DNA of 64,000 nucleotides. It comes from Conchocele bisecta (taxonomy: Eukaryota > Mollusca > Bivalvia > Lucinida > Thyasiridae). Shown here piece by piece: positions 1-12,217 of the stretch. The notes under the pieces are model-generated. The model did not search any database. It was not told the origin of the DNA and was given only the letters and a program-made list of their open reading frames with translations. Location: the NCBI GenBank assembly GCA_029237695.1, contig CM055277.1:36924242-36988241 (forward strand), read 5' to 3'. How positions within the stretch are numbered: position 1 is the stretch's first letter; each line of letters opens with the position of its first letter. The position numbers were made by a program, and so were the translations under genes.

Positions 1-68
1 ATGTTAACTCTCATGGTAATTAGGTTTGAGGCGGCTTTCAGCTGCGCCGAAAACCTATTGTATTCGTT

Positions 69-102
<34 letters not shown>

Positions 103-126
103 TCAGCCGTTCAGTCTACAGCCCAA

Positions 127-1465
127 ACCGCTGGTCGGATCGACTTCAAATTTTGCATGCCGATTCGGATCAAGTGTGAGCAGAGACTTAGAGATTTTCA
201 GAAATCTCTTAATGCCACTTTCCACGAAACCGGAAGTGACGTCATACTTTCTATAACTTCCTTATTTTCCAAGCAATTTCAAAAATTCTTTTTGCTTTGG
301 AAAGCTGACAAAATTCTCTATCTCGAAGTCGCTGACAGTTCTCTGCTATCTGGTCAAATAAGAGAGCTATAGGCATTTGAATTTGAAAAATGTACATACT
401 TTTCAACGATTTTGCCGAATTTTTGCCGAATTTCGGCTGATAACGGGTGGTCTTTACAAACGTTTTCCAATTTGTACAGTAATGTCAGCAACATAATTTC
501 TTGCCAGTGTGATAGGGGAGTGTCAGGCGCATAAAAGATGATCATTTTCAGAGCTCTACTTCCGGTTCTATTGGATGTCAAAGATGAACGTCTTTTTTTC
601 AAGTTTTCAAAATAGAGCAAACGGATGTGACGTCAGCTTCGTTATTTATCAATAGATTTCAAAATTTCTTGCTGCGGTTGATATTTCAGTCCTTTAGCTA
701 AAACTTTCCCGCTTTGTGCCCGGCCTATGGTGAAAAACAAACGAAAACTTCACTGGCGGAATATTGCACATACTTAATTTCCGTTTTATTAGGTGTATTT
801 ACAAATGGCGTAAACTGCAATATAAGGGCGATAACTATCGAAAAATAATCATCCGCTGACTTACGGGCTCCCTCCATCTACACCAAACCGCTGGTCGGAT
901 CGACTTCAAATTTTGCATGCCGATTCGAATCAAGTGTGAGCAGAGACTCAGAGATTTTCGGATATCTTTTAATGCTACCTTCCACGAAAACGGAAGTGAC
1001 GTCATACTTCCTATAACTTACTTATTTTCCAACCGATTTCAAGAATTCTTTTTGCATTGGAAAGCTGACAAAATTCTCTATCTCAGATTCGCTGACAGTT
1101 TTCGGCTATCTGCTCAAATAAAAGAGCTATATGCATTTGGAATTGAAAAATATACATACTTTTCAAAGATTTTGCCGAATTTCGGCTGATAACGGGTGGT
1201 CTTTACAAACGTTTTCCAATTTGTACAGTACTGTCAGCAACATAATTTCTTGCCAGGGTGTTAGGGGAGTGTCAGCCGCATGAAAGATGATACTTTTCAA
1301 AGCTATATCTTGACTACTTACGGCTCTATTCGATGTCAAAGATGAACGTATTTTTTTCAAGTTTTCAAAATAGAACAAACGGATGTGACGTCAACTTCGT
1401 TATTTATCATTCGATTTCAATTGTTTTTGCTGTAGTCGATATTTCAGTCCTTTAGCTAAAACTTT
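127..1465. repeat. Diverged direct duplication of a dispersed repeat
   Basis: A block beginning ACCGCTGGTCGGATCGACTT occurs at about 127 and again at about 886. The two copies run in parallel for roughly 570 bp and diverge by substitutions and small indels. Both end in a shared stretch reading ATTTCAGTCCTTTAGCTAAA. A 30-plus T run lies just upstream of the first copy. Open frames here do not agree between the two copies, so I call no gene. The type of repeat is unknown. Confidence 0.7.
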
Positions 1466-1536
1466 GGCTGAGGATCGAACCCGGTATCCCTCGCTCCGAG
1501 TCCATCGCTCTATCTCTAAGCTAACCGGCCCCACAT
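1464..1536 (-). repeat. tRNA-like (SINE head) sequence
   Basis: Read on the minus strand this block starts GGGGCCGGTTAGCTTAGAG, which resembles a pol III A box. About 30 bases later it has GGGTTCGATCC, a good B box. The anticodon arm does not fold convincingly and no complete cloverleaf is seen. It is therefore better read as a tRNA-derived SINE head or tRNA relic than as a working tRNA gene. It replaces the end of the second copy of the neighbouring direct repeat, which suggests it inserted there. Confidence 0.5.
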
Positions 1537-2168
1537 CGGTGTGATGATACGAACACAATAATGTTGGACTGTTCATTCTAAAACTTCAGAAATTCTTTTT
1601 GCAACCGATAGTTTACACCTTGGGCTAAAGCTTAGTTACACATGAAATCAATGTTTGAGGCTCAAACCGTTGATGCAGCTCAAGCTGCTCTAGTTAATGC
1701 TAGGTTCACTAGCACCCTGTTTGCTCTTCTTTGGACATTTTTGATGACAATTTTGTACTTTTTGTAGTGTGGTGTCCATATCACCGTTACATATTCGAGA
1801 TGTGGGCGAACAAGCGCCATATATAACATAAACACTATTTCCTTGCCCTTCATGTGTGTAAATATTTTGAAAAGTAGTCAGAGGTTTATGCTTGCTTTGC
1901 TCACTAATGTGATTATTAAAGTGTTAACATGTTATTTTGAAGTTACACCAAAACCTATTCTTTATCGACTATCCCTTTCATCCTCCATGACGTATTATTT
2001 TATAGTTTTCCTTCTAGTGCCTATATGCACGGATTATTGCATTATAATGCCGGTAATCAGAATGAAAATACTATTGAAATGCGCAGAGTGCAAACTGTCC
2101 ATATATCAAACGGCGCTTAAATGTATGCTGACTTGGGTATACTTGTATTTCAAATTCAATGGTGAACA
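1537..2168. other. Unassigned AT-rich sequence
   Basis: I see no coding frame with recognisable motifs, no clear repeat and no RNA gene. The longest open frame here runs into the following poly-G/poly-C element and is not credible. Confidence 0.4.
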
Positions 2169-2413
2169 CAGGCGCGGATACAGGGGGGGGGGTCCGGGGT
2201 ACGGACCCCCCCCCCCCCCCTCTGCTCCCGGCAACACAAAAAAAAAGAAGAAGAAAATCTACACTACTCGAATAGTTGGATGACTTTTTTCGTGGCCTAT
2301 GTGTCAGGAAATCGCATCTGCGGCGATCTGGCATCGCATCTGCGGCGATCTGGCATTTACAAATTTCCTGGGGGAGGACCCCCAGACCCCCAGATTTTAC
2401 AATTTCGCGCCTG
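2169..2413. mobile_element. Short inverted-repeat element with hAT-like ends
   Basis: The left end reads CAGGCGCGGATACAGG and runs into G9, a short spacer and C12. The right end finishes in CGCGCCTG, the complement of the left start. A CAGG(G/C)GCGGATCCAGG-type terminus is common in hAT-superfamily non-autonomous elements. Inside lies a 24-bp tandem duplication (GCATCTGCGGCGATCTGG twice near 2308-2355). No target duplication was confirmed, so the class is tentative. Confidence 0.4.
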
Positions 2414-3564
2414 GAACAGGAAAGTTGAAATGCTGGTCCAACTAAGTACTAGTAATTGAAAACATACTAATAGAAAACGATGAACGTAGTTTTAACGACC
2501 GTACTTAGAGTACAGATCAAACGAGCTAACGCATGCGTCTTGATTTGGGATCGCCGACTGAGAAAGAGTACTGTGCGACCTATGCGACTAAGAAAGACCC
2601 AAATAATTCCCAAATCAAGTTTTCACAAGTAAATGAAATTTTAGATATTTTATATTCATATCATTTTGCTCTGTTCGGTTAGAGCATACAGTACAAGTAC
2701 AATGTTCTCACTGAACAGCATAAATGGACATAAACTTTACAATTGAAATTTGTAAAGAACCAGAATATATTAACAGAATCATGAATTAACAGAAATTTCG
2801 GGTTAATCATGAATATATTCACAGAAAAGAGACCCAAGTCTTGTATGATTATAAACGAAAATGTGGCAGTTTTATGTATGTTCACATGTTCTAATGAAAA
2901 TAAAAACACTTTCTATCCGAGATATATAGTAGCATAACTTTCAAATTTTGTTCAAATCAGCAATTTTATAACACAGATTTCAGGCCCCCATGCAAAAATG
3001 TGAAATATTTCATAAAGTTGTAAACTCGTGGGGCACATGGGACCCGATATATTTATGCTCAGCACGAAATAAAATCTGTTTCCTTATGCATATTCGGAAG
3101 AATAAGGAAAATACGATTTTATCTGGTGCTGAAGATAAATATATAGCGGGTCCGGGTCTAGTGTTACACCAAATAGCGCGAGCTGCGATTGCATTTAGCT
3201 ATTTACCATACTAATGTTTTGCAATATATGAGAATGTTGTAGTATGTATTGCAAATATATATTATTATCGAACATACTAGTCAAATGGTGTAACTGGACA
3301 GCTTAAACTGAGGTCGGCTTAACAGTTATGTAGCTCGAGAACCTGAAGATAACTAAATTTGCTTGTTTACACACATACTAGGAATCCTTTCCGTCAAATA
3401 TTACAAACAAGGGAACAGGAAAAACTGTATCTGATGTTGCTCAAATTCCACTTTATTGTGGAAAAATGGCCAGGTAAGTTGAAAATCCCTGTTTTGAGGA
3501 TTGTTTTCCAACGAAAAGGGTCACCTTTGTCTTACGAATAAGTTTTTAATTATGATAACTAGAG
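2414..3564. other. Unassigned sequence 5' of the Gypsy insertion
   Basis: AT-rich sequence without a recognisable gene. A short open frame at 2990-3214 has no motif that I recognise. Confidence 0.4.
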
Positions 3565-3767
3565 TGTTTGTTATTTACAGCAAGAATAACTTTAATGAAG
3601 CCGAGACCCGTAAGCCCCGCCTCCAGACTCCAGTCAGGGGTACAATTAGCCGGGCATTGATACAGCCAACATCACCATGAATATATTTTAGACTTTAGTG
3701 TACATGTAGTTTAATAGCTTATTAAATTAGTAATTAATAAAGTGTATCTTTATTTAACGTCCAATCA
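3565..3767 (+). repeat. 5' LTR
   Basis: It begins TGTTTGTTATTTACAG and ends CCAATCA, the usual TG...CA limits. It matches the 3' LTR over all 203 bp except for two substitutions. An AATAAA at 3736-3741 could serve as polyadenylation signal. Confidence 0.92.
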
Positions 3768-3793
3768 ATACCCACATCAATGGACATTGCATT

Positions 3794-3809
3794 TGGCGAC
3801 GAGGATGCG
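3794..3809 (+). promoter_or_regulatory. Primer-binding site, tRNA-Ser type
   Basis: TGGCGACGAGGATG is complementary to the 3' end of a serine tRNA (GCT type) with its CCA tail. It lies 26 nt beyond the LTR end as I place it, which is further than usual. The 5' LTR may therefore really extend further right than the part shared with the 3' LTR. Confidence 0.7.
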
Positions 3810-3952
3810 TGTTTAATATGGATTAACTGATCTGGGGTTATGTAATTCCTATTAAATACGGAATTTAAAAAATATTTTCTGTGTTATTCTTAGAGACAAC
3901 CGTGTTATCCACTTGTTGTTTTGTTAAAACGGATTATACAGCAATCAGAACA

Positions 3953-4790
3953 ATGGCAACAGCTCTGCCTCCGTTCCCCAGATTCAACATACACACAGAT
4001 GAACATTCGGTGGGTACAAGATGGATAAAATATGTACACAAATTAGAAAACATGTTCATAGGTATGAACATCGACAACAAAAAGAGGAAAAACGCACTTC
4101 TGCTACATTATGCTGGCGATGAAGTCTTCGAAATTCAAGACACACTTCCGGAAACAGGCGATGATGGTGCACGACTACGACAGAACAAAAGCGGCATTAG
4201 AAAAATATTTCAAGCCACAAGTGAATAAAGAGTTTGAAATATTCGAATTTCGCCGAATGAAGCAATTTTAATCAGAAACCGTGGATCAATTCGCCACTCG
4301 ATTGAGACAAAAAGCAGAAAATTGTTCATTCGCGGAGAAAGAAGCAGAAATTAAGAGCTAAATAATTCAAGGATGCATTTCGGTCAGTCTAAGACGTAGA
4401 GTTTTGAAAGACAATCCGGACCTGAACGAACTATTGTTAGCTGCAAGGACTATGGAAATAACGACGAGACAAGCAGATCAGATGGACCAACCAGAAATTC
4501 GTGAAAGAACCAGTGCTGTTAAACGACATCCAGCCAGAACAACAGGATTCAAGCGTAACTTCGACCCTAAACCGAAACTGAAATATCAACCATGTATACT
4601 GTGGAGGTACATACCCGCACGTGACAAGTGTCCAGCATTTGGAAAGACCTGCAATTATTGCAAGAAAAAGAACCACTTCGTAGCCCAGTGTAGAAAAAGG
4701 CAATGGAAAGACCAGAACATTAAATCAGTACAAGACAGTGACAATCAAAGTAGTGAAAATAGTGAAGGAGAAACAGAAAATTATTCATTT
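3953..4790 (+). pseudogene. gag: Gypsy gag (capsid/nucleocapsid), broken
   Basis: The frame starts at an ATG followed by ATALPPFPRFN and has the capsid-like style of Mag-lineage Gag. It shifts frame near 4165 and is then interrupted by stops at 4269 and 4359. At 4650-4691 it encodes a CCHC zinc knuckle (CNYCKKKNHFVAQC), the nucleic-acid-binding part of Gag. An upstream cysteine cluster looks degraded. After the knuckle the frame runs without a stop into the protease, so Gag and Pol share one frame in this copy. Confidence 0.85.
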
Positions 4791-7700
4791 GGAGTAAATG
4801 TTCTTCTAACCAAACGGAAATCGCCAAGAACAAATGTGAGCATTAACGGTCACAAAACACAAGTTCTTGTTGACACTGGAAGTACAATCAACACATTGAA
4901 TGAACATGTACTGTCTAGTATGGGAGTGAAACCAAAGGTGCTTAAGACAGACACAAAGGCATACGCGTACGGTCAAAATAAGCATTTGCCTATGAAAGGA
5001 AAGATTACAGCTACAGTGGAGACCTCTACAAAGATAACAACAGGTACATTTTATGTCATTTCTGGTAGTTATGACTCCCTCTTAAGCTATGACACAGCCG
5101 TTGAATTAGACATTATTCCTGTAATCAATTATGTTAGAAATTCCAAAAGTGACACACTGTGCAAAGAGTATGCAGATTTGTTCTCAGGCCTAGGAAAGAA
5201 GAAAGACACGTATGTAAAATTACACATTGATGAAAATGTTACGCCGGTAGCACAGTCACATATAATAATACAATTTCATGTGAGACAGCAGGTTGAACGT
5301 GAATTAGACCGCTTGGAGGACTTAGACATTATTGAACATGTAGACGGTCCTACGCCATGGGTTAGTCCGATAGTTGTTGCACCAAAACGTAATTCTGATG
5401 AGATCCGACTATGTGTGGACATGAGGAAAGCAAATGACGCCATAAAACGTGAAAGTCACATAACGCCAACGGTAGATGACATCATCATGCAATTGAACGG
5501 CGCCAAAGTATATTCGAAAATTGACTTAAATAACGGTTTTCACCAGCTGCAGCTCGCCCCGGAGTCCAGATACATTACTACATTTTCGACACATGTTGGA
5601 TTGCGCAGATACAAACGTTTAAATTTCGGTGTTTCTGCAGCTCCTGAAATATTTCAGAATGAAATACGGCAAAGTCTAGAAAGTTTAGACGGTGTTATAA
5701 ACATTTCGGATGACATATTCGTGTTCGGAACATCACAAACAGATCATGACAGGCACTTAGAAGCAGTATTCCAGAGGCTCAGAGACAATAATTTGACACT
5801 AAATAAAGACAAGTGTGTTTTCAGCCAAGACAAAATAACGTTCTTCGGCTAAGTGTTTTCCGCAGATGGAATATCGGCAGATCCGAGCAAAGTCGACGCC
5901 ATTAAAAATGCAGACAAGCCTGCAAAACAATCGGAAGTTCGCAGTTTCCTAGGTATGACAAACTACGTATCACGTTTCATACCAAATTACTCAACAGTCA
6001 CAGAATCGCCTCGCAGGTCAACACGCGACAGTGAACCTTGGGAATGGGGTGACGCCCAAGAAAATGCGTTTCAGACACTGAAACAGACACTTAGCAGTGA
6101 CACGGTAATGTTATACTACGACCCATCACTGGAAACTGAATTATGGGTAGACGCCAGTCCAGTCGGCACAGCAGCTATTATGATACAAGACAACAAATTT
6201 GTTGCATATGCAAGCAAATCGCTTAGTCCATTTCAACAACGATACAGTCAGCTCGAGCGTGAAGCCCTCAGCATTGTGACAGGCATATAACATTTCCATC
6301 TGTACTTGTTCGGGAAATCATTCACATTAATTACTGATCACAATCCGTTGGTAGCTATATTCAACAGTCCAAAAGCAAAGCAGCCGTTGAGACTCGAACG
6401 CTGGAGATTGAAACTTGCAACATACGACTTCAAGGTCAAGTATCGTTCTGGAAAGGACAACATTGCAGACTACATGTCGCGACATCCGCATACAAATCCG
6501 AAAAGACATTCGATTGCTGACGAATATGTAAACTACATCACGCAGAATGCTGTCCAGAAATCAATGAAAACAGCTGATATTGCAGACACCACACAGACGG
6601 ATGAAACATTACAACAAGTAATCAAAGCCGTGAAATCCAACAAATGGGACAAAGGTGAAAGCAAAACTAACAAAATATACAATTGTTACTCAAGATTGAG
6701 AGATGAACTGACTATCAGTGAAATAAATGGTCAAACTGTGCTTTTATGCGGCACCAGACTCGCGATTCCGACGTCACTTCAACAAAAAGTCATAGACTTA
6801 GCTCATATCGGATATCAAGGTATTGTCAGAACAAAAATATTACTCATAGAGAAAGTTTGGTTCCCATACATCGACGATTTAGTGGAGAAAACAGGCAAAA
6901 CGTGTGTTCCATGTGTAGCGGTGACGCCTATGTCGACGTCAGAACCATTGAAAATGAGTACATTACCAGTGCGCCCATAGGACGAAGTGTCAGTAGACTT
7001 TTTCGGACCTTTGCCATCAGGAGACTATTTAATGGTGGTTATTGACGATTATAGTCATTTTCCGATCATGGAAATATTGACAACGACATCAGCAAAGGCC
7101 GTAATTCCGGTGTTGGATAAAGTATTCAGTCTGTTCGGAATACCGTCAATCTGTAGATCAGATAATATGGACCTCCGTTTAACGGACATGCATTCAGTCA
7201 GTTTGCAGACTACTAATTAGGGTTCAAACACAGGAAAATCACACCAGCACATCCAGAAACTAACTCAAATGCAGAAAATTTCACGAAACCGCTACAAAAA
7301 TGTGTGAAAATTGCTCAAATTGAAGGGCATAGTTACAAACAAGAACTGAACAAGTTTCTCAGGAACTATAGAGCAACGCCACATCCAAGTACGGGATCCG
7401 CCCCTGCAACATTAATGTTCTCTAGAAACATTAAGACAATGTTTCCAGAAGTTTGCGTGCCTTTAAACGACAAATCAATCCGAGACAGAGATGCAGAGAT
7501 GAAATCCAAAGCTAAATTATATTCTGACGCCCGCAAGAAGGCTATAACATGTGATTTGTCAGTAGGTGACTCAGTACTTGTGAAACAGAAGAAAATCAAC
7601 AAGCTGACACCAGCTTTTAATCCGGAACCAGCCAAAATCCTACGCAAAAAGGGATCTATGGTAACGGTTCAAATGAGCGGTAAAACGACTACACGTGACG

Positions 7701-7984
7701 TTTCTCATTTCAAACCACTTCCCAATCTTGGCAGACAGCAGGACCACGAGGATGCGAGAAAACCGACATCTGGTGTGAGCGAACCTAACGGAAAACTCAG
7801 CCAGTCCAGCTACACGAACCAGCATAGAGAAACGGGTCAACCTAGCGCCACGGTTTGGGCGAACCTTACGGAAAACCCAAACTCGACCAGCAAAGCAGAA
7901 ACAACGCGGATACTGGCGACCCTCAGTCAGATCCTGCACCAAGACGGAAATCCCCGCGTCTTCATAAAAAAAATAGTGTCATAG
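4791..7984 (+). pseudogene. pol: Gypsy pol (PR-RT-RNaseH-IN), broken
   Basis: Domains in order: an aspartic protease with VDTGST near 4872; a reverse transcriptase with KIDLNNGFHQ and a catalytic ISDD at 5703-5714; an RNase H with WVDAS and TDHNPL; and an integrase. The integrase has an altered HHCC zinc site (HIGYQG in place of two spaced histidines, then CVPC), VDFFGPL, SDN and a later NAENF glutamate. Stops at 5850, 6288 and 6978 cut the frame. A 2-nt insertion near 7165 shifts it, and a further stop follows at 7214. The last segment (about 7217-7984) is open and resembles the integrase C-terminus with a basic, low-complexity tail. Confidence 0.92.
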
Positions 7985-8452
7985 TGAAATAGTGTAATAT
8001 TGTGCAAGGGTGTCTGGAGACGATTCTCCTTTTAATACTTGCATTTTGAAGATGTGAAAGAATGCAAACTCTAGCTACTGGTATATGAGGAGGGAAATAG
8101 AATATGCAATTAGTTTTTCATTTTGGCACGCATAATTTTAATCTGAAAAAAAAAATAATTAAATTGTTAAATATCTCAATTATAGCGATCAGGCTATAGT
8201 CAAATGCTGATCGAGATTGCAAAATTTCACAACGTTCCATAATACAAATGCGAATTAACCTCCGTGACCCATATACGTCGGTGTCAACATAAATTTCCTG
8301 TTTTCCAGACCATTCCCACCAACAGAACTGAAATGTGGCCATCTGGAGTGTATTGTTTGCGACAAGCAATGACAGGGTTATTTTCCCAGTTTATTTTGTA
8401 AGACGATACACACTGTTCGTATACTACTGGGATTTATCTGACATTTTATGTT
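7985..8452 (+). other. Gypsy 3' noncoding region
   Basis: AT-rich sequence between the end of pol and the polypurine tract. I see no env-like frame: no signal peptide or membrane-anchored protein is encoded here. Confidence 0.6.
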
Positions 8453-8466
8453 GGGGAGGGATAGAG
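8453..8466 (+). promoter_or_regulatory. Polypurine tract
   Basis: GGGGAGGGATAGAG lies directly before the TG of the 3' LTR, the expected plus-strand primer position. Confidence 0.75.
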
Positions 8467-8669
8467 TGTTTGCTATTTACAGCAAGAATAACTTTAATGA
8501 AGCCGAGACCCGTAAGCCCCGCCTCCAGACTCCAGTCAGAGGTACAATTAGCCGGGCATTGATACAGCCAACATCACCATGAATATATTTTAGACTTTAG
8601 TGTACATGTAGTTTAATAGCTTATTAAATTAGTAATTAATAAAGTGTATCTTTATTTAACGTCCAATCA
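8467..8669 (+). repeat. 3' LTR
   Basis: Same length and limits as the 5' LTR. The two substitutions are C for T in the TGTTTG(T/C)TATT start and A for G in CAGTCAG(G/A)GG. Confidence 0.92.
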
Positions 8670-8850
8670 TCACACATGATCCAATATTACGGATTTCTAC
8701 GATTCTTAATTTTGAGGTAATATTTGCGGTTTTTGAATCACACATTTTGGGAAAAAAATAATTTATTTCTATAAAATTGTTCTGTATAAATGTCGTGAAT
8801 TTGATGTGAGAATAAGGAATCTCTATATATTAAAAGAGCCATGTGTCACA

Positions 8851-9108
8851 TTACGAAAATATGCCACAATATGCTAGTTGTATGTCAATATAGAATGTAT
8901 ATATTGAGTGAATACAACCATTTGTTTTATATTTTAACGATTTGAAGCAGCTATATATATAGTTCACTGATGATGAGTTGACACAGTCGTTGGGTAACAA
9001 ATTCCAGCCGTTTATAACCCTCTGAGAGAAGACCTTTTTATCATAGTCGTACTCGTCTAATGGGAGAGTACCGTAACTTACACGTGACGCAGCACTTAAT
9101 TTGTTCGT
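8851..9108 (-). pseudogene. LINE reverse transcriptase C-terminus, fragment
   Basis: The minus-strand frame contains KVFSQRVINGWNLLPNDCV followed by a serine-rich SVN block and a CFKS segment. That is the typical C-terminal signature of CR1/Jockey-type LINE ORF2 proteins (FSxRVxxxWNxLP...SVNxFK). Only about 80 codons remain, with no RT core upstream in a compatible frame, so this is a short relic. It lies just outside the 3' LTR of the Gypsy element. Confidence 0.7.
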
Positions 9109-10845
9109 GGAACACACTGCTTTTCATTGTCGTCAATGCGCCTTCCAGTCTGAGCAATCTCCCACGGGGTAACTGTGAGCCTCTGAGTGCCAGCATGCGT
9201 TACCGTTGTCAGGAGCTCGACTCGTTTATTTGAGGGATAAATCGCTCCTCGGAATGCTAGCAAGTTGCAATTGAGTACTACCCGTGTCACAAACCTCATG
9301 TAGGCCATACGGATAATGTTCGTACTAAATACGCATGCTCTTATCACGCACGTGCATTGCCAATTTAAACTGGCATCGTTGTTCCACGGACATACATTTC
9401 ATTAAATTTTCTTCCAACTCATTCCATATATCACATATTCACATGTTTCACCATTTAATATATAGGCATATAATTACTATCGGTTTGTGTTGTTGTTTCT
9501 ACCCGCAACTAATGGAATCATTGATATTGACACCTGCCCGTTCACAAAGCCCAAACTCACTTCGACCAGTCGGTTTGCAGAAACCATTCACCATGTCATT
9601 CCCCACCTGACTACTGCTGATGCCTATACGTGCGTGTGCACCGGTTATATTATTTTTCTTTCCAGCGTTATTTCTGATTTATTATCCAAGCTATTACCTC
9701 GGATTTAGTAACTATATGAAAATTCGCAGTCATTGCAGATATGCTAATGAATTAAGTGGCGGTCGCAGTGTCACTGTTTGCGGGTTTAACTTTAGAAAAA
9801 CACGCGGTACTACGCCATAAAAGAGTAGTTCAACAACAGTAAAACAGCGAGCTATGTTACCGTTTCAGCGTAATGCATGTGTTGTTTGCTTTTTTGTGCT
9901 ATATGTGTGTTATTGCAAACGTTTTTGTATACTTTATAAACTATTAACTGTTATGTATTAATATGAGTTCTTTGTTATGTATGTTGATATTTTGCGCAAT
10001 GAAATAGTAGGGGGCGGGATTTCCCTGTGACGTTTTTCTTGAATGACCAATCAGATTAAAGTTTACTTTCTGAACTTTACATAGGGCAATGGCTCGATAA
10101 AATCCGACATTGGACAGCGAAATGAGGATGATTTAAAGCAGAAACATTGTTTTTTGACAGTTACATACAGTTTTAATCATCTTGAGCCATCGATATTATT
10201 AATCAGTGTCCATTTTACTTAAAAAATCAACTAATCTATAATGAATTTAGTAAAACAGTTCGCGCGGAAATCCAAACTTTCCAAAGAGGTGCTAGCAATT
10301 GTTTGATAATTACACGTCGTGCGTGTTAGCGCATACGCTGCCGACAGTCTTGCGACTTGGCGTTACACAGCATATACAGTACGATACACTTCACAAAGGA
10401 AACGTTGTCTTCAGTTTGAATAAGGATAATAATTATCTCTAGATTATTTGTATTATGAATTATAAAAAGTATATTTAAATAATTAGATATTAATTTAAAT
10501 AAATATTTTGTCATCATTTAAACAATAAATTAAAATTGAATGTGTAGCTGAAATGAAAGTGAAAGTAGAACGTTTTTGTTATATCCTCCGGGTTACAAAT
10601 CGCTGATGATTCCTATTTGAATTGGAAAATGATATGAATTTTAAATTTAGGAGACTGTGTCAGGAGAAAATGGACTGATGACATATATGTCACCAGTCGA
10701 GTTCCTGAGCTATGACTGTGACAGGAAAAAAGGGACTGATGAGTGAAATCACCTGTCTGACTAAGTCACCTCGTTCCATGCATGACTGCTCGCTCTTGTT
10801 TGTAATTGTTGTAAACTACATAAAGTTTAAACTGTTTATACAAAA
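9109..10845. other. Unassigned sequence
   Basis: No gene or clear repeat is recognised. Short open frames at 9335-9820 and 10326-10517 lack motifs and have AT-biased composition. Confidence 0.4.
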
Positions 10846-10849
10846 CTAT

Positions 10850-11250
10850 AGATATACCCCCCTCCTTCCCCCGGCCTACAAAGTATGTCGAGGGGTATAT
10901 AGTTTTCGTAATTCCGTCCATCCACGTTAAATAGTTTGGGTACCCATTATCTCTGTGACGGAAAGTCGGATGGACCTCAAACTTCATATACTTCCTTATC
11001 ATCAACCATATTTTCATTCCATACCACACTCATGCGGCCTTCATTTCCAATGTCAAGGTCAAATTACTTAGACATTTGCATCCGTGCGATTTGCCTTAAT
11101 GTTTTCTGCAACCGTAAGTCAGATTGACTTCAAACTTCATATATATACTTCCTTATCATCATTCATATTTTCATTCCATACATGTACTACACCCATGTGG
11201 CCTTCATGTCCAAAGTCAAGGTGAAATTACTTTGAACAATCATCTTTGTG
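10850..11250 (+). repeat. Hairpin-headed dispersed repeat, partial
   Basis: The head can fold: ATATACCCCCCT pairs with AGGGGTATATAG about 30 nt later, followed by a CGTCCATCC tract. Two copies of a core of about 155 bp follow, marked by CTTCATATACTTCCTTATCATC at 10982 and its near-copy at about 11137, each leading into TCAAGGTCAAATTACTT or a close variant. No 3' end was identified. A second head of the same type occurs at 27397. Confidence 0.6.
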
Positions 11251-11543
11251 AAGATAAATATGGTTTTTGCAGCATTGATAATGTATACTGATTCGACGAA
11301 TATATTGATTTTCAATGGAGTATATATGATTTTTTGTGTGAAATATTAAAATGGTTGCCATGACAACCAATATTATTGAACGTTCACATGTTAAGTGTAT
11401 TGCAAGATGGAACAGTACTCGGGTGTATTGCATTGATTTTCAAAAGGTTAAAACCTTTTCAACAAATACTATTTTTGTGTTTTCCAATATTGGTTACCAT
11501 GGTTACTATTACGGGGAGCCATGCAGGACAGGTTAATTATGTG

Positions 11544-11750
11544 TACAAAATTGAGTTTTGTAACACTAAAAATCACAAAATTCAATTCTGTGTCACAAAA
11601 TTCAATTCTGTGTCACAAAATTCAATTCTGCATACGTTTCGTATACAAAATTCATTTTTGTTATAAAGGATTCAATTTTGTAAGACAGAATTCAGTTTTG
11701 TGAAGAAAATTCGGTTTTGTGGGACAGAATTCATTTTTGTCCACAAAAAT
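11544..11750 (+). repeat. 20-bp array (CACAAAATTCAATTCTGTGT), left arm
   Basis: About nine diverging copies of a 20-bp unit, each partly self-complementary (CACAAAATT...AATTCTGTG). No unique spacers separate the units, so this is not a CRISPR. Confidence 0.8.
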
Positions 11751-12070
11751 TAGTTTGCGTAGGATAGTCTATGTCATCTCTGCGTTGATTGGTTGAGATC
11801 GGTCTTAGTCCATTTTACTAGATGGTGGAGTACACTTGCAGGTTTAAATATTTCAATGCGAAAATATAACCCAATATATCAATATTATACTTCTTTATGG
11901 ACAGTTATTTTGGTTATATTATGATTACAAATGAGTGGTCACACCATATAAGCATATATACTTTGAAGGAGAAATAAGAAAATATTCAGAATTTTCCCTC
12001 AATTATGTAAACAGGGTCAAACATAAAGTAGCCGGGACATAGCTAGACCTGAGAGCATGCCCATATATAG

Positions 12071-12217
12071 AGAATACCAGGCTAGTGTATTTTGATATCA
12101 AGTTTATCAGGCAAAGCTAGGAAACGCGTAGGAATTCCGAGGCTTGCCGAGGAATTCCTACCGTTTCCGAGCCGAGCCTGATAAACTTGATATTAAAATA
12201 CACTAGCCTGGTATTCT
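12071..12217. repeat. 147-bp near-perfect hairpin
   Basis: The outer arms of about 42 nt start AGAATACCAGGCTAGTGTAT and are matched on the right by ATACACTAGCCTGGTATTCT. A second inner pair (GGAAACG-CGTAGGAATTCC with GGAATTCCTA-CCGTTTCC) closes on a short loop. This is a miniature fold-back element or the core of the surrounding inverted repeat. Confidence 0.85.

Larger units (their letters stand above)
3565..8669 (+). mobile_element. Ty3/Gypsy (Mag-like) LTR retrotransposon, defective
   Basis: This is a complete LTR-to-LTR unit: two 203-bp LTRs, a primer-binding site, gag, protease, reverse transcriptase, RNase H, integrase and a polypurine tract, in Ty3/Gypsy order. The coding part is broken by a frameshift in gag near 4165, stops at 4269, 4359, 5850, 6288, 6978 and 7214, and a 2-nt frameshift near 7165. 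It cannot make its own proteins. The LTRs differ at only two positions, so the insertion looks recent. I found no convincing target-site duplication: AGAG precedes the first TG, while TCAC follows the last CA. The Mag-like placement rests on domain style and the serine-tRNA type primer site, not on a phylogeny. Confidence 0.93.

Noticed and set aside
1..372. 123-codon frame at the left edge
   Set aside because: It is built around a poly-T run and is not kept in the second copy of the same repeat.
1464..1536. Functional tRNA gene
   Set aside because: The A- and B-box-like parts are present but the anticodon arm and acceptor stem do not form a standard cloverleaf.
7366..7942. Minus-strand frames inside the Gypsy element
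   Set aside because: Antisense to the integrase C-terminal region; no motif.
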